Shown: positions 7,358 through 16,471 of the stretch, piece by piece | Layout of the letters: each line of letters begins with the position of its first letter | How positions within the stretch are numbered: position 1 is the stretch's first letter | Assembly (NCBI GenBank): GCA_905233185.1 | Contig: CAJODB010000001.1 | Location: 62,001 to 126,000, forward strand | DNA from: an uncultured Alphaproteobacteria bacterium | GTDB taxonomy: Bacteria; Pseudomonadota; Alphaproteobacteria; UBA3830 | Length of the DNA: 64,000 nucleotides | Reading direction: 5' to 3' | Program-made: the position numbers and the translations under genes | Notes under the pieces: generated by a model | Database searches by the model: none | What the model was told of the DNA's origin: nothing | The model's input: the letters and a program-made list of their open reading frames with translations, nothing else

Positions 7358-8533
7358 TTATTGACCTTCCCAAATTGGACTCATACTGCGAAGTCTATTA
7401 ACTACTTCTATGATTTTTGATGCAACATAGTCCACTTCTTCCATTGTTGTAAATCTCCCAAAGCCTATGCGAAGAGAAGAATGGGCCAGATCTTCACGAA
7501 TGGATATAGCCTGCAGTACATATGACGGTTCCAGAGTCTGTGAGGAACATGCGGAACCTGAAGACACGCATATATCATTCATTCCAAGCATAATTCCTTC
7601 ACCTTCTACTCCATCAAAGCTTAGATTTATGCATCCTGGAATACGTTTTTCTTTATCTCCGTTTAAATAAACTTTCGGAAGATTATCAAAAATTTTCTTC
7701 AAGAAATAATTCTTAAATTTCAACAAGCGTTCGAATTCTTCTTTCATTTCCTTCTGAGCTATCTCACATGCGATTCCAAGTCCGACACAAAGAGGCGTTG
7801 GTAATGTTCCAGAACGCATCCCACGCTCTTGTTTACCTCCATGAAACAATGGTGCCAATCTCAAACGCGACTTTCCTTTTATATATAGTGCTCCGATTCC
7901 TTTTGGACCATATATTTTATGTCCTGATATGCTCATTAGATCGACATTTTCTGTATTTACAGGGATTTTTCCGATAGCTTGCGCTGCATCTGTATGAAAT
8001 ATAACGCCATGCTCACGACAAAGTTTTCCGATTTCATCAATGGGCTGTATTGTTCCAATTTCATTGTTTACAGTCATTATTGATGCCAAAATTGTTTTGT
8101 CAGTTAGCGATTTACTGAGGAAATCAAGATCTATTATACCATTGTCTGATACAGGGACAAAAACGACGTCAAAACCTTCTCTTGCGAGTGCTCTACATGT
8201 TTCTTTTACGCAAGGATGTTCAATCTCGCTTGTAATAATCCTATTCCCACGCTCTTTATAGAATTTTGCGATTCCTTGGATTGCTAGATTATTCGCTTCT
8301 GTAGCGCCTGACGTGAATATTATTTCTTTTGTATCCACGGTTCCTATTATATTTGCTACTTGCTTCCTAGCTTTTTCAATTGCTGTTGCTGCTTCTTCAC
8401 CCATAGCATGAGTAGATGAATGCGGATTACCGTAAATCTCGCAAAAATACGGAAGCATTTCCTTTAATACTCGAGGATCACATGGCGTAGTTGCCTGATA
8501 ATCCATATAAATCATTTTTCTGCTCTGTTCCAT
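7358..8533 (-). CDS. iscS: cysteine desulfurase IscS
   Basis: PLP enzyme that removes sulfur from cysteine and passes it to IscU. The N-terminal YMDYQATTPCDPRVL, the His loop TDAAQAIGK, the PLP-lysine block SGHKIYGPKGIGALY and the mobile active-site Cys loop SSGSACSSQ are all present, as is the group I (IscS) layout with a long active loop. 391 residues is slightly short of E. coli IscS (404). It is the first gene of the three-gene isc operon; no iscR regulator precedes it. It is divergent from rpmF, with the promoters sharing a 270-base gap. Confidence 0.97.
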   Translation of the reverse strand: MEQSRKMIYMDYQATTPCDPRVLKEMLPYFCEIYGNPHSSTHAMGEEAATAIEKARKQVANIIGTVDTKEIIFTSGATEANNLAIQGIAKFYKERGNRIITSEIEHPCVKETCRALAREGFDVVFVPVSDNGIIDLDFLSKSLTDKTILASIMTVNNEIGTIQPIDEIGKLCREHGVIFHTDAAQAIGKIPVNTENVDLMSISGHKIYGPKGIGALYIKGKSRLRLAPLFHGGKQERGMRSGTLPTPLCVGLGIACEIAQKEMKEEFERLLKFKNYFLKKIFDNLPKVYLNGDKEKRIPGCINLSFDGVEGEGIMLGMNDICVSSGSACSSQTLEPSYVLQAISIREDLAHSSLRIGFGRFTTMEEVDYVASKIIEVVNRLRSMSPIWEGQ

Positions 8534-8801
8534 ATGTATTTATTACCATTTATTAACTAATAGAATAACGCAAAACAGACGAAACTTAAAATGAGAATGA
8601 TCCTTTTTTATATGGCGAGCTGTTTTGCTTAAAAAATCAATAAGGAAATAATGCCTAAATATTCTCTTTATTGTTTATTATCTCTATTGTATGTCAAAAA
8701 GAGCGCAACTCATTATAATTACTCTTGAAAACCGTAGGCGTTTATGCAAATATTCACCCGAATAAAAAATACATATTATTATTCGTTAGGAGAAGAATAG
8801 A

Positions 8802-8993
8802 ATGGCTGTCCCAAAGAAAAAGATATCTAAGTCTCGCAGAGATATGCGCAGATCGCATTTAGCTCTCAAAACCGTAAATGTAGTTTCCTGTCCTAATTGC
8901 GGTGAACCACGCTTGCCTCATAACATGTGCAACACATGCGGAATGTATAATGGGCGTCAGATTCTTCAAGATCGTCGCCAATTGGATAAGTAG
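8802..8993 (+). CDS. rpmF: 50S ribosomal protein L32
   Basis: Small zinc-finger protein of the large ribosomal subunit. The start [19 protein letters not shown] and the two CxxC pairs ([18 protein letters not shown]) are diagnostic, so this is the zinc-binding form. TTAGGAGAAGAATAG precedes the ATG, giving a strong ribosome binding site. It heads the cluster rpmF-plsX-fabH-ihfA-fabI-fzlA, an arrangement that is common in alphaproteobacteria for the first four genes. Only 14 bases separate it from plsX. Confidence 0.97.
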   Translation: MAVPKKKISKSRRDMRRSHLALKTVNVVSCPNCGEPRLPHNMCNTCGMYNGRQILQDRRQLDK

Positions 8994-9007
8994 GAAGTTT
9001 CTGAGTA

Positions 9008-10054
9008 ATGACTTCTAACTCTCACACCAAAGTTATTGCTATAGATGCAATGGGTGGAGATAACGCGCCTGAGGCCGTTATAAGAGGGGTTTCAAAGTTC
9101 CGTGATTCCGGGTATCACTTTATAATTTTCGGAGACAAAAGCAAAGTTGATCCGTATATGGGGCTTATTCCTTCGGGGTTATCGTATGAATTTCGCCATA
9201 CGGATATTGCAATTACTTCAGATATGGAGGTGATGTCAGCTTTACGTCTCGGGAAAAAATCAAGTATGGGGCTTGCTATACAGTCGGTTCAGGCCGGTGA
9301 AGCTGTTGCTGTAGTTTCTTCTGGGAATACGGGGCTATATATGGCTCTTGCAAAGATTATTTTGAAAACGATTGAGGGAATAGATCGGCCTGCGATTGCT
9401 TCTGTTCTTCCTGGTAAGCATGGAAATACGGTTTGTCTTGATTTAGGAGCGAATGCAGAGTGCGATGTAAAGAATCTGGTTGATTTCGCTATAATGGGAG
9501 AAGCTCTTGCTCGCTCAATCTTTAATAAGGAGGATGTAAAAGTTTCTTTACTGAATATTGGCTCTGAAGAAGTAAAAGGTGGCCGACTGGTAAAAAGAAC
9601 TTCGGAAATTCTCAAGAAATTGTTTGATAATTATGTTGGTTTTGTCGAAGGCGATGATTTGAGCAAAGGTGATGTCGATGTGATTGTGACAGACGGCTTT
9701 ACGGGTAATGTCGCTCTCAAAACCATAGAAGGAACAGCAAAATTCATAGCATCCGAGATAAAAAGGATAATCAATCATGGCGTTTTAGCTAAAATCGGAG
9801 GGCTTATTGCTTATCCGGCTTTATCTGCACTCAAGCGTCGCATGGATCCTCGTTTGTATAACGGAGCAATTCTTGTCGGGCTTAACGGAGTTGTCGTTAA
9901 AAGCCATGGAAATAGCGATGAAGTCGGTTTTGAAAACGCTATAAAGTTCACAATGAATATTTTAAATCGAGATATATTTAATAGAATCCGTGATCTTATA
10001 GATAAATCCAAATTACATGACGCTATTGAGTCATTAGGAGGGGAAGTTCTGTAA
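9008..10054 (+). CDS. plsX: phosphate acyltransferase PlsX
   Basis: Peripheral membrane enzyme that turns acyl-ACP into acyl-phosphate, the acyl donor for PlsY (encoded near 44.5 kb). The N-terminal IAIDAMGGDNAPEAVIRG is the family hallmark; further conserved blocks are VSSGNTGLYMA, LDLGANAECD and VDVIVTDGFTGNVALKT. The 348 residues match the usual length. Its stop overlaps the fabH start by one base (TAATG), which implies translational coupling between phospholipid and fatty acid synthesis genes. Confidence 0.97.
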   Translation: MTSNSHTKVIAIDAMGGDNAPEAVIRGVSKFRDSGYHFIIFGDKSKVDPYMGLIPSGLSYEFRHTDIAITSDMEVMSALRLGKKSSMGLAIQSVQAGEAVAVVSSGNTGLYMALAKIILKTIEGIDRPAIASVLPGKHGNTVCLDLGANAECDVKNLVDFAIMGEALARSIFNKEDVKVSLLNIGSEEVKGGRLVKRTSEILKKLFDNYVGFVEGDDLSKGDVDVIVTDGFTGNVALKTIEGTAKFIASEIKRIINHGVLAKIGGLIAYPALSALKRRMDPRLYNGAILVGLNGVVVKSHGNSDEVGFENAIKFTMNILNRDIFNRIRDLIDKSKLHDAIESLGGEVL

Positions 10055-11031
10055 TGAACTCTGTCATGATTGGCTTTGGTGCTGCTCTTCCGAAAAAATG
10101 CATTTCAAACAATGAATTGCCTGACGAATTGAATACATCAGACGAATGGATAACAAGGCGGACAGGAATTAAACAGCGTTATATAGCATCAAAATCCGAA
10201 ACAACGGCATCTCTTGCTGTGGAAGCCGGAAGAGAAGCCATACATGATGCGAAAATTTCTCCAAATGATATTGATTTGGTTATTGTCGCAACAACTACAG
10301 GAGACTTGACATTCCCTGCTACAGCTACTTTGGTACAACGTGATCTCGGAATCAAGCAAGGAGCCGCTTTTGATGTAAGTGCAGCTTGTAGTGGATTCGT
10401 TTATGCGCTGGATATAGTAGATTCATACATAAAATGCGGAAAATTCAAGTGCGCTTTGGTTATTGGAGCAGAAACATTTAGTCGTGTAGTTGATTGGAAT
10501 GACAGATCTACATGTGTTTTGTTTGGTGATGGTGCTGGAGCAGTTGTTATTCAAGCACAAAACACAGATCTTGGTATACAATATTGTCGTATACGTTCTG
10601 ATGGTGAGTTTGTAGAACGACTGAAAACATCAGGAGGCATTTCAACAACTCAATCAGTCGGTTTTGCGCAAATGGACGGGCGTGAAGTGTTTCGTTTCGC
10701 TGTAGAAAAATTCAACGAATCATTAAAACAACTTTTAGCGGATAATAATCTTTCAATTGATAATGTAGATTTAATAATTCCACATCAAGCAAATTCTCGT
10801 ATATTAGAAAAAATAGCTGAAGATTCAGGCATATCCAAGGAAAAAGTCGTAGTTACTGTTAGTAAGCATGCAAATACTTCGGCAGCATCAATTCCTTTGG
10901 CTTTGCATGAGATAAAGCAGGATCTGATCACGAAAAAAAATGTCGTGCTGCTTTCAATGGGGGCAGGTTTTACATGGGGATCTGCACTTATAAGGTTTTC
11001 GGATGGTTCTAAAGTGTCAGGAAGGTTGTAA
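10054..11031 (+). CDS. fabH: 3-oxoacyl-ACP synthase III FabH
   Basis: Starts type II fatty acid synthesis by condensing acetyl-CoA with malonyl-ACP. The Cys-His-Asn triad is visible in SAACSGFVYAL, IPHQANSRI and KHANTSAASIPLAL. The N-terminus GFGAALPKKCISNNEL and TRRTGIKQRYIAS are typical, and the 325-residue length is normal. It overlaps plsX by one base and is followed after one spacer base by ihfA. The C-terminal glycine-rich block LLSMGAGFTWGSALI is intact. Confidence 0.97.
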   Translation: MNSVMIGFGAALPKKCISNNELPDELNTSDEWITRRTGIKQRYIASKSETTASLAVEAGREAIHDAKISPNDIDLVIVATTTGDLTFPATATLVQRDLGIKQGAAFDVSAACSGFVYALDIVDSYIKCGKFKCALVIGAETFSRVVDWNDRSTCVLFGDGAGAVVIQAQNTDLGIQYCRIRSDGEFVERLKTSGGISTTQSVGFAQMDGREVFRFAVEKFNESLKQLLADNNLSIDNVDLIIPHQANSRILEKIAEDSGISKEKVVVTVSKHANTSAASIPLALHEIKQDLITKKNVVLLSMGAGFTWGSALIRFSDGSKVSGRL

Positions 11032-11032
11032 T

Positions 11033-11335
11033 ATGGATAGCAAGAAAACACTAACAAGAGCGGATATTGCCAACGCTATAGTCAGTGAGTTTAAAGTCAG
11101 TAAATTCAACGCTACTGAAATAATCGAAGACGTACTTGAAGAAATTGCAGCAGCGTTAAAGGAAGGTGAGTCAGTAAAAATCTCTGGATTCGGTACTTTT
11201 TCGGTGCGACAGAAGAAAGAACGCATGGGACGCAATCCGAAAACAATGCAAGAAGCCGTTATATCATCAAGAAAATCGTTGACATTCAGAGCATCTCCGA
11301 TCTTAAAAAAGATCGTAAATTCAAAAAAGAAATAA
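11033..11335 (+). CDS. ihfA: integration host factor alpha subunit (HU/IHF family)
   Basis: DNA-bending nucleoid protein. After MDSKKTLTRADIANAI the chain has the HU/IHF helical dimerisation region, then VKISGFGTFSVRQKKERMGRNPKT, which includes the beta-arm with the intercalating proline region, and a basic tail. I start at the ATG two bases after the fabH stop rather than at an in-frame start 30 bases earlier inside fabH, because the upstream residues do not fit the family. The place after fabH matches ihfA of other alphaproteobacteria. HU is the alternative if only the sequence is considered. Confidence 0.88.
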   Translation: MDSKKTLTRADIANAIVSEFKVSKFNATEIIEDVLEEIAAALKEGESVKISGFGTFSVRQKKERMGRNPKTMQEAVISSRKSLTFRASPILKKIVNSKKK

Positions 11336-11355
11336 TAAATAAAAGGAGAATTGAT

Positions 11356-12159
11356 ATGAAATTAATGGAAGGTAAAAAAGGAATCATTATGGGAATCGCC
11401 AATGAACGTTCCTTGGCTTGGGGAATTGCTCAAGAGCTTTCTAAACAAGGTGCGGAAATGGTGTTTAGTTATCAATCTGAGGCTCTGTATAAAAGAGTAA
11501 AACCACTTGCAGATTCTCTTGGAAATATCGAAATGATTGAGTGCGATGTTTCAAATGATGATAGCGTAAAAAATCTCTTTGCAAAATTAGGAGAAAAATT
11601 CGGTAAAATCGATTTTATTGTGCATGCTATAGCATTTTCAGATAGAGAAGAGCTTACGGGAAAATATGTTAATACTTCTCGTAAGAATTTCTTAAATACA
11701 ATGGATATTTCTTGCTACTCATTTACTTCTGTTTGCCAACATGCGTCTGATTATCTGAATGATGGTGCTTCTTTACTTACTTTGACTTACCTTGGTGCGG
11801 AAAGAGTCATGCCGCATTATAATGTTATGGGAATTGCAAAAGCGGCTTTGCAAGCCAGTATAAAATACCTTGCGGTTGATTTTGGAGATAGAGGCATTCG
11901 TGTAAACGGATTATCTGCAGGGCCTCTGAAGACTCTTGCATCTGCCGGCATAGGAGAGTTCCACTATATTCTTAAATGGAATCAGTATAACTCGCCATTA
12001 AAGAGGAATACGACACTTACTGACGTTGGCGGGACAGGTGTTTTTCTGCTTAGTGATCTTTCTTCAGGTGTAACAGGAGAAGTTATTCATGCAGATTGCG
12101 GTTACCATGTGGTTGGCATGAAAGCGGTTGATGCTCCAGATATATCCGTCGTACAATAA
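11356..12159 (+). CDS. fabI: enoyl-ACP reductase FabI
   Basis: NADH-dependent reductase for the last step of the fatty acid elongation cycle; target of triclosan-type inhibitors in other bacteria. Short-chain dehydrogenase fold with cofactor loop GIANERSLAWGIA, the segment TYLGAERVMPHYNVMGIAKA containing the Tyr-x6-Lys catalytic pair, and RVNGLSAGPLKTLA after it. Length of 267 is normal. AAAAGGAGAATTGAT gives a strong ribosome binding site. It sits between ihfA and the fzlA-like gene and presumably belongs to the same transcript. Confidence 0.96.
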   Translation: MKLMEGKKGIIMGIANERSLAWGIAQELSKQGAEMVFSYQSEALYKRVKPLADSLGNIEMIECDVSNDDSVKNLFAKLGEKFGKIDFIVHAIAFSDREELTGKYVNTSRKNFLNTMDISCYSFTSVCQHASDYLNDGASLLTLTYLGAERVMPHYNVMGIAKAALQASIKYLAVDFGDRGIRVNGLSAGPLKTLASAGIGEFHYILKWNQYNSPLKRNTTLTDVGGTGVFLLSDLSSGVTGEVIHADCGYHVVGMKAVDAPDISVVQ

Positions 12160-12199
12160 AGACTGATTTTTGGTTTTTATTTTTGGATATTGCTGAAAA

Positions 12200-12868
12200 A
12201 TGAGAACATTATATCATTATCCGCTGTGTGCGTTTAGTCGATTAGTTAGGATTTATCTTAAGGAAAAATTCCTTGAGCATGAGTTGGTGGTAGAGTATCC
12301 CTGGAACAGGAAAAAAGTATTTTCAGAGTATCCTTTACAGTCTGATATTCCAACATTGGTCGATAAAGATGGCATAGTGCTAGAAGGGTGGTATGCTATT
12401 ATTGAACATCTCGAACAAATTCATAAAACGAAATCATTTTTTGGCGGAACTTTCAGAGAAAAGGCAGAAGCTCGTCGAATTACACAATTATTTAATGAAT
12501 TTTTTTTCATGGATGTAACCAGACAAATAGTTTTCGAAAAAATCATGAAAAAACACACTGAAAATAGAGCACCTGATTCATCTTGTATTCGAAAAGGAAC
12601 GGCAGCGCTGAAATCGTATATGGAACACATTTCTTGGCTTGCAGATCATAGAAATTGGCTTGCCGGAAATGAGATCACCATAGCTGATATGGCTGCAGCA
12701 GCGCAGATTTCGTGCGTAGATTACACAGGAACCATAGATTGGGAGCAATATCCTATCGCAAAAGATTGGTATGTGCGTATAAAGTCACGGCCATCATTTC
12801 GAGAAATACTTGATGATCGTGTTCCAGATATGCCTCCTGCAAAACATTACGCAAATTTGGATTTTTAA
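12200..12868 (+). CDS. fzlA: glutathione-S-transferase-fold protein, FzlA-like
   Basis: GST-fold protein resembling FzlA, the FtsZ-binding division factor of alphaproteobacteria. The N-terminal thioredoxin-like domain (MRTLYHYPLCAFSRLVRIYL) and the SDIPTLVDKDGIVLEGWYAI block are followed by an all-helical domain. The C-terminus PPAKHYANLDF matches the conserved tail that is important in FzlA, which ordinary GSTs lack. It ends the rpmF-to-fzlA run and is followed by a clear bidirectional hairpin. A catalytic GST is the alternative, but the tail makes FzlA more likely. Confidence 0.8.
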   Translation: MRTLYHYPLCAFSRLVRIYLKEKFLEHELVVEYPWNRKKVFSEYPLQSDIPTLVDKDGIVLEGWYAIIEHLEQIHKTKSFFGGTFREKAEARRITQLFNEFFFMDVTRQIVFEKIMKKHTENRAPDSSCIRKGTAALKSYMEHISWLADHRNWLAGNEITIADMAAAAQISCVDYTGTIDWEQYPIAKDWYVRIKSRPSFREILDDRVPDMPPAKHYANLDF

Positions 12869-12978
12869 TAAATCAACACTTTTAAGAAACAGTTTTGCGG
12901 AAGAAAAAGAAAAGTTTTTTCAGCTGTCTCCTGTGCAAATTGCTAAAATCAACGATAATATTGTGTATGAGATAAAAT

Positions 12979-13020
12979 TATAGAGAATCTACCTTTAGTT
13001 ATATCTCTATATTTTTATTC
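12979..13020. terminator. bidirectional hairpin terminator between fzlA and rne
   Basis: TATAGAGA (12979-12986) and TCTCTATA (13004-13011) form an 8-bp stem with a 17-base loop, followed on the plus strand by TTTTTATT and on the minus strand by ATTTTAT. Its place between two convergent stop codons fits a shared rho-independent terminator. Confidence 0.75.
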
Positions 13021-13026
13021 ATTGCC

Positions 13027-15234
13027 TTATTCCTCTTCATGTCCAGCTGGTTTAAGTAGCCTTTGCCACCAACCGCTCTTTTTGCCTTTTTTCTTAGTAG
13101 TAGGCATGAGTTCATTATCTTTTTTTGGCGGATTTTGAACACTTTTCTCAACTTCGCGATATGTTTCGATTAATGCTCCTATATCTTTTTCTGAAACGAA
13201 ATTTATGCTGCTTTCATCAACAACTGAAGGAACTGAAGATTCTTCTTCAGAAGATGTTTTTTCTTCCAATTTTACGCCTTTTTTCCTGGATTTTTTTGCT
13301 GTTATATTAAATACAGGTTTTGAGGGAACTTCGGAGCCATTTGATGGTATCGTCGTATCATCTTTATCTTTCTTTTGTTTCCAATTTCTTTGTTTTGTCG
13401 TATACGTTGACGATTTTTCTTTTGTTTCTTCTGATGATCCTTTTTCTGGAGTTCTTGTCCTATAATTTCTTTTCTTTGAAGAAGATTTTTCAACATCTTT
13501 GTTTGATTCATTCTCTGAAACAGTAGATTCTATCTTCTCTGTGGCTTTTTGTCTTGAATATATGTTTGATCTTCTTCGATTTTGATTGTTATTGTGTTCG
13601 GTGAGCTTTTCTTCAGTCGCTTGTTGCGATTCATCTTCCTCTGTAACAGGTTTCATAACATGAGCGATTTTAAAATCAACTGCCGCAATAGTAGGATCTA
13701 TTGAAAATCTTATCTTTAAACCTCTTTTTTCAATGCTCGATATGAAATCTTTCTTATTATTCAGTAAATATAACGCAACATCAGTTGATAAAGTTACATT
13801 GACTTCGGAAAGATCCAAAGCCATGCATGTTTCTTCAATTTTTCTGAGAATCTGCAAAGCAATGGATTCATCAGACCATATAGAGCCTGTACCGTTACAA
13901 TGTGGGCACGTAACCATGTTCGCATCGGCTATACTTGATCGTAAACGTTGACGTGAGAACTCCAGTAATCCAAAACCGCTGATGGAACCAACTTGTATTC
14001 TCGCTTTATCTTCACGGAGGGCTTCCCGCAAACAGCGCTCAACTTGACCGTTGCTACGTTTATCTTCCATATCTATGAAATCAACGACTATTAAGCCTGC
14101 CAAATCTCTCAGACGACATTGACGTGCTATTTCAACTGCTGCCTCAAGATTGGTTTTTATGGCTGTTCCAGCAATATCTCTGGCTCTCGTAGATCTTCCG
14201 GAGTTAACATCGATCGAAACAAGGGCTTCTGTTGGGTTTATTACTAAATATCCGCCTGAAGGAAGGTCAACTCGTGTAGAGTAAATCTGATTTACCTGTT
14301 CATTTATATTAAATTTACTGAATAAAGGAAGTTTCTTGTCGTTGTACAGTTTTACTTTCTTTGCGTGACTCGGCATTAATTTTTTGACGAGATCCTTTGT
14401 GAATTTATATCCCGCATCTCCTTCAACAACAACTGACTCAATATCTCGCGAATAAAGATCGCGAATTGCTCGTTTTATTATGTTCGCTTCTTCATAAATT
14501 AAGCTTGGTGCGGTAGATTGCAGGGTTGTGTTACGAATTTCGTCCCACAATTTTTTCAGATATTCGAAGTCCTTTCTTATCTCAAGTTTCGTATGCCCGA
14601 CACCTGCGGTGCGAATTACCGTGCTTCCGTTTTCTATATTTAACTCAGAAACAATTTTCTTCATTTTCATACGATCTTTTGGATTAGAAATTTTTCTTGA
14701 AACTCCACTTCCTTTAGACATATTAGGCATGAGTACGCAATATCTGCCGGCTAATGAAATGTATGTGGTTAAAGCTGCGCCTTTTACTCCGCGCGCTTCC
14801 TTTGTTACCTGTACAAGCACGATCTGGCGTTTTTTTATGACTTCTTGAATTTTATAACGGCGATAAAATTGATATCGCAAACGTGATATTTCTCGAGAAT
14901 CGATATCTTCATCAGCTTCGCCATCTTCTGCAGTATGTGCAGCCATAGCTTCTTGAATCCGTGCTTCCAATTCATCGCGATCGCTTATCGGAATTTGAAA
15001 ATAATCATGATGAATTTCGCTAAAACTCAAAAAGCCATGTTTGTTACCTCCGAAGTCAACGAAAGCTGCTTGAAGTGATGGTTCGACTCTGACAATTTTC
15101 CCGAGATATATATTCCCTTTTATTTGAACTTTCGATGGTGATGCAAAATCAAATTTATCTAATTTATCTCCGTCTACTACAGCTACTCTTATTTCTTCTA
15201 AGTGCGCTGAGTCTATCAGCATATTTTTCGGCAT
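13027..15234 (-). CDS. rne: ribonuclease E
   Basis: Endoribonuclease that starts mRNA decay and processes stable RNA. N-terminal S1 domain (KGNIYLGKIVRVEPSLQAAF), the catalytic DNase I-like region with the metal aspartates in VSIDVNSGRS and GLIVVDFIDMEDKR, and the zinc-link CPHCNGTGS. The last ~230 residues are charged, low-complexity and Lys/Glu/Ser-rich, the usual scaffold for degradosome partners, and end KKGKKSGWWQRLLKPAG, a tail with the GWWQR block seen in alphaproteobacterial RNase E. The scaffold is short compared with E. coli. It is divergent from the amidase gene. Confidence 0.95.
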   Translation of the reverse strand: MPKNMLIDSAHLEEIRVAVVDGDKLDKFDFASPSKVQIKGNIYLGKIVRVEPSLQAAFVDFGGNKHGFLSFSEIHHDYFQIPISDRDELEARIQEAMAAHTAEDGEADEDIDSREISRLRYQFYRRYKIQEVIKKRQIVLVQVTKEARGVKGAALTTYISLAGRYCVLMPNMSKGSGVSRKISNPKDRMKMKKIVSELNIENGSTVIRTAGVGHTKLEIRKDFEYLKKLWDEIRNTTLQSTAPSLIYEEANIIKRAIRDLYSRDIESVVVEGDAGYKFTKDLVKKLMPSHAKKVKLYNDKKLPLFSKFNINEQVNQIYSTRVDLPSGGYLVINPTEALVSIDVNSGRSTRARDIAGTAIKTNLEAAVEIARQCRLRDLAGLIVVDFIDMEDKRSNGQVERCLREALREDKARIQVGSISGFGLLEFSRQRLRSSIADANMVTCPHCNGTGSIWSDESIALQILRKIEETCMALDLSEVNVTLSTDVALYLLNNKKDFISSIEKRGLKIRFSIDPTIAAVDFKIAHVMKPVTEEDESQQATEEKLTEHNNNQNRRRSNIYSRQKATEKIESTVSENESNKDVEKSSSKKRNYRTRTPEKGSSEETKEKSSTYTTKQRNWKQKKDKDDTTIPSNGSEVPSKPVFNITAKKSRKKGVKLEEKTSSEEESSVPSVVDESSINFVSEKDIGALIETYREVEKSVQNPPKKDNELMPTTKKKGKKSGWWQRLLKPAGHEEE

Positions 15235-15466
15235 TTATAATAACTCCATAAAAAACAGAGCGGCATACAAAAGAGCCTGAGATATACTGTTTTTCGGTTA
15301 TTTCTTTAAGTAAACTCAATTAATAAACTCCGTATTACCGCATGTAAATAAAATTAATATTCAGTATATAAAACACAATGTATTATATTTCTCGATCGCT
15401 AGTTTAATATACTACTTATCATAAGTAAATGATGTTATAATACACAAAGTACAGATATCGCATGCC

Positions 15467-16465
15467 GTGATTAGAAAAAGTTGTGTCATATTTATTTTAA
15501 TTTGTATGCTTTCTTCGTTTGTATGTGCTGTTCAAACGAATATGATGAATATTCAACCCATCAAAAAGATTTATTTGAAAAAGGAGGCGGATAAATACTA
15601 TTTTTGTGTTGATTTTGAAGATAATGTGCGTTTTTCTCCGAGAATTCATACATTACCAGGGGGCGCAAAGTTAATCCTTTCATTTCATGGGAAGGTTAGA
15701 GCACCGAAAACTCCGAAAATAAAAAATCATAAATTAATAAATGGTTATTTTTTTGAGCAAATAGGAGAAGCATCATTACTTATGGTTCTGTCTCTTAAGG
15801 AACGTGTAAATTTTATTGAGAAACGATACACAAATAATTCAATACGTCTTGGATTTAAGCTTCAGAAAAAACACAATATTGTGATAGATGCGGGACATGG
15901 CGGAAAAGATCCGGGAACACGTTGTTTAAGCGGAGATTATGAAAAGAATATCGCCTTAATTGCTGCGATAGAGTTAAGAAATGAACTAATAGCAAGTGGA
16001 AAATATAATGTGACGCTGACACGTGATAGAGATCAATTTGTTTCTATAGATAAAAGAAAAGAGCGGGCAGGCAAGGCAGATCTTTTGATTTCATTACACA
16101 CTGACAGTAATAGTGATAAAAGAATGAGAGGTATGTCGGTTTATACTCTTCCGACTTTGGATTTTGTGAAGAATGAAAGCACAATCCCTCAGCAAGTATC
16201 AGACGAATATTACAAAAATTTAGCCCGTTCACGTAGATTGGCTAATACTTTGGTTAGCTATATTCCGACAGTCTGTAAATTTAAGAATCACCCAAGAAGA
16301 GATGTTGAGTTAAAAATACTAAAACTTCCATATCCTGCGATTTTAATTGAACTTGGGTGTGTATCGAATAAAATAGATAACCAATTATTGCATTCAAGAG
16401 CTTTTCGAGAGAAAACCAATCGTGCTATTTTGTATGCCTTAGATAAGTTTTTCGAAAAAGAATAG
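15467..16465 (+). CDS. amiC: N-acetylmuramoyl-L-alanine amidase, AmiC type
   Basis: Periplasmic zinc amidase that cuts peptide side chains from peptidoglycan during daughter-cell separation. A GTG-initiated signal peptide (KSCVIFILICMLSSFVCA) is followed by a beta-rich AMIN-like region to about residue 130 and then an Amidase_3 domain: VIDAGHGGKDPG with the first zinc His, EKNIAL with the zinc Glu, LISLHTDSN with the second His, and ILIELGCVSN with the catalytic Glu. The 332-residue length fits AmiC. Six bases separate it from the PBP1A gene, so the two are probably co-transcribed. Confidence 0.92.
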   Translation: MIRKSCVIFILICMLSSFVCAVQTNMMNIQPIKKIYLKKEADKYYFCVDFEDNVRFSPRIHTLPGGAKLILSFHGKVRAPKTPKIKNHKLINGYFFEQIGEASLLMVLSLKERVNFIEKRYTNNSIRLGFKLQKKHNIVIDAGHGGKDPGTRCLSGDYEKNIALIAAIELRNELIASGKYNVTLTRDRDQFVSIDKRKERAGKADLLISLHTDSNSDKRMRGMSVYTLPTLDFVKNESTIPQQVSDEYYKNLARSRRLANTLVSYIPTVCKFKNHPRRDVELKILKLPYPAILIELGCVSNKIDNQLLHSRAFREKTNRAILYALDKFFEKE

Positions 16466-16471
16466 GCGAAT

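Noticed and set aside
13205-13526. Several plus-strand open frames opposite the end of rne
   Set aside because: They are shadows of the Lys/Glu/Ser-rich RNase E tail, whose complement is Phe/Leu/Ser-rich. They have no ribosome binding sites and no family resemblance.
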